This document shows, piece by piece, positions 8,626 through 9,848 of a stretch of 9,848 bases of DNA. The notes beneath the pieces were generated by a model that was not told the origin of the DNA, did not search any database, and saw nothing but the letters and a program-made list of their open reading frames with translations. Origin of the DNA: Phyllobacteriaceae bacterium (GTDB lineage Bacteria; Pseudomonadota; Alphaproteobacteria; Rhizobiales; Ancalomicrobiaceae); the NCBI GenBank assembly GCA_012517025.1, contig JAAYVT010000309.1, positions 1 through 9,848 of the forward strand. Reading direction: 5' to 3'. Position 1 is the stretch's first letter. Every line of letters starts with the position of its first letter. Made by a program: the position numbers and the translations under genes.

Positions 8626-8760
8626 GTCGGGAATGTCCGCTCGGGAAGGAAGGGGTCGGGAGGCGGCCGCGCGCCTGCGATCTCGGGCCGTTCGCCCCCT
8701 TCGCGCCGGGACCGCCGGCGTCGTCCTCGGCGCGCAAATCGCCACGCCCGCCGGCGAATG

Positions 8761-9720
8761 TCAAGCCGAGCCGCCGTCCTCGCGCGCCCGCGCCGCCATC
8801 GGATGCCGGGTCTCGACCAGTTCGACCAGCCGTTCGTCGAGGACGTGGGTGTAGATCTGCGTCGTCGAAATGTCGGCGTGGCCGAGCAGTTGCTGGACGA
8901 CGCGCAGGTCGGCGCCGTGCGCCAGGATGTGGCTGGCGAAGGCGTGCCGCAGCACGTGCGGCGACACCGCCGTCGCCGGCAGGCCGATCCGGATCGCCAA
9001 CGCCTTGAGATCGCGCGCGAACGCCTGCCGGGTGGTGTGGCCGCTCTCGCTCCACGACGGGAACAGCCACTTTCCCACGCCCCGTCCGGCCGCCGCCGAG
9101 GCCTTGAGATGCGCCGCCATCGCCGCCCGCGCCCGCTCCGAGAGCGGCACCAGCCGTTCCTTGTCGCCTTTGCCGCGCACCATCAGGAACGGCGCCTCGC
9201 CGCGCACCGCGCTCGCCGGCAGCGACACCAGCTCGGAGACCCGCAGACCGGTCGCGTAGACCGTCTCGAGCAGGGCGTAGAGCCGCCGCGCCCGCGCCGC
9301 CTCGGCCGGCGAACGCGGCGGATCGGTCTGCGCCTCGGCCTCCCGTCGTGCCGTCTCGATCAGCCGGTCGACTTCTTCCTCGGAGAGGATCCGCGGCAGC
9401 GGTCGTCGTTTCTTCGGCGCGTCGATGGTGCCGGTCGGATCGTCGCCGCGCACCCCCTCGGCATAGAGGAAGCGATGGAACTGCCGGATCGCCGAGAGAT
9501 GGCGCGCCTGGGTCGAGGCCTCGAAGCCGCGCGCCGCCAGCGCCGCCATGTGCTCGGCGACGTCCTCGGCCCGCGCCGTCGCCGGATCGCGCCCCGATCG
9601 GGCGAGATGGGCGACCCACTCGCCGAGATCGCGACCGTAGGCGTCGAGGGTCGCCGCCGCAGCGCCGCGCTCGACCGCCAACGTCTCCAGATAGGCCTCG
9701 AGCAGCGACGCCGCCCCCAT
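8761..9720 (-). CDS. xerD: XerD-type tyrosine recombinase
   Basis: XerD works with XerC at the chromosomal dif site to turn dimeric chromosomes into monomers at division, under FtsK control. The 319-residue protein is slightly longer than E. coli XerD (298). The SAM-like N-terminal core-binding domain spans about 1-95, and the catalytic domain about 105-305. All expected active-site residues are present: Arg160 (ATGLRVSEL), Lys184 (RGKGDKERLVPL), His255 and Arg258 (SPHVLRHAFASHIL), His281 (LLGHADISTTQIY) and the nucleophile Tyr290. The extra length includes an Ala/Arg-rich insertion around 125-146. It starts at ATG 9720-9718, 3 bp after the stop of the preceding small gene, with GGGAG overlapping that gene's end, so translation is probably coupled. 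The position next to accA and the intact motifs argue for the housekeeping Xer protein, not a phage or integron integrase. XerD rather than XerC is inferred from sequence and neighbourhood. Confidence 0.93.
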   Translation of the reverse strand: MGAASLLEAYLETLAVERGAAAATLDAYGRDLGEWVAHLARSGRDPATARAEDVAEHMAALAARGFEASTQARHLSAIRQFHRFLYAEGVRGDDPTGTIDAPKKRRPLPRILSEEEVDRLIETARREAEAQTDPPRSPAEAARARRLYALLETVYATGLRVSELVSLPASAVRGEAPFLMVRGKGDKERLVPLSERARAAMAAHLKASAAAGRGVGKWLFPSWSESGHTTRQAFARDLKALAIRIGLPATAVSPHVLRHAFASHILAHGADLRVVQQLLGHADISTTQIYTHVLDERLVELVETRHPMAARAREDGGSA

Positions 9721-9723
9721 GGC

Positions 9724-9848
9724 TCAGCGCGCTCCCAGTCGCTCCGGTGGTACCCGCACCACCATCTCGCGCGAATGCGGCTCGACGAAATTGGCCAGCG
9801 CGTAGATCGCCGCGCCCGCCAGAACGCCGAGAATCGCCAGACCGACGA
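9724..9848 (-). CDS. Small single-pass membrane protein upstream of xerD (C-terminal 40 residues; runs off the window)
   Basis: Only the 3' end is visible, but the frame is clear: VGLAILGVLAGAAIYALANF, then VEPHSREMVVRVPPERLGAR and a TGA at 9726-9724. A hydrophobic helix occupies the first 20 residues seen and is followed by a short polar tail with the EPHSREMVVRVPP pattern. From memory, a small protein of this kind with a tail like EPxxRExxVxVPP often precedes xerD in Hyphomicrobiales, sometimes labelled histidine kinase by misannotation; no kinase motif is seen here. Its function is unknown. The 3-bp gap to xerD suggests one operon and coupled translation. The start of the gene lies outside the window. 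Confidence 0.75.
   Translation of the reverse strand, partial: VGLAILGVLAGAAIYALANFVEPHSREMVVRVPPERLGAR

Noticed and set aside
7547..9619. A 690-codon minus-strand frame spanning accA and xerD
   Set aside because: It is out of frame with both AccA and XerD, glycine/arginine-rich, and without any recognisable motif.
8761..9720. Tyrosine recombinase as evidence of a mobile element or integron
   Set aside because: It lies beside accA and a small conserved-type gene, has housekeeping Xer length and motifs, and no att-like repeats, tRNA gene, phage gene or transposase is nearby.

Overview
The window is high-GC chromosomal DNA from an alphaproteobacterium, most likely of the order Hyphomicrobiales (Rhizobiales). 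The clues are the protein sequences (alphaproteobacterial-type SecA, AccA and XerD), the strong G/C third-position bias, and the gene order argJ - ppiC - secA - YafK-type lipoprotein - accA - xerD - small membrane protein, which matches from memory the order in many members of that group. No tRNA, rRNA, CRISPR array, insertion sequence or phage gene was found.

Layout from left to right. (1) 1-603, minus: the first 201 codons of argJ (arginine biosynthesis), cut by the window edge just after its self-cleavage site. (2) 665-1727: a divergent pair, a small two-helix membrane protein (minus) and a TetR-family repressor (plus). Their 178-bp intergenic region carries a perfect 15-bp inverted repeat flanking a recognisable promoter. 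(3) 1791-2738: a periplasmic parvulin-type prolyl isomerase (minus) with its own terminator. (4) 2739-3159: a divergent promoter region. (5) 3160-5910: complete secA (plus), followed by a strong bidirectional terminator. (6) 6077-7357: a lipoprotein with a YafK-type L,D-transpeptidase domain (minus). (7) 7672-8625: accA (minus). (8) 8761-9720: xerD (minus). (9) 9724-9848: the 3' end of a small membrane protein gene (minus), 3 bp upstream of xerD.

Most genes are core functions: export across the inner membrane (SecA), folding of exported proteins (the isomerase), cell-wall or envelope modification (YafK-type lipoprotein), fatty-acid synthesis (AccA), chromosome dimer resolution (XerD) and arginine synthesis (ArgJ). 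secA and the isomerase are transcribed divergently from one intergenic region, and secA and the lipoprotein gene converge on a shared terminator. The only part that looks accessory is the TetR/small-membrane-protein pair between argJ and the isomerase gene. Its operator arrangement is the most interesting signal here. I see no convincing previously undescribed system; the rest is ordinary chromosome, and the very long antisense or out-of-frame open frames are products of GC-rich codon use.
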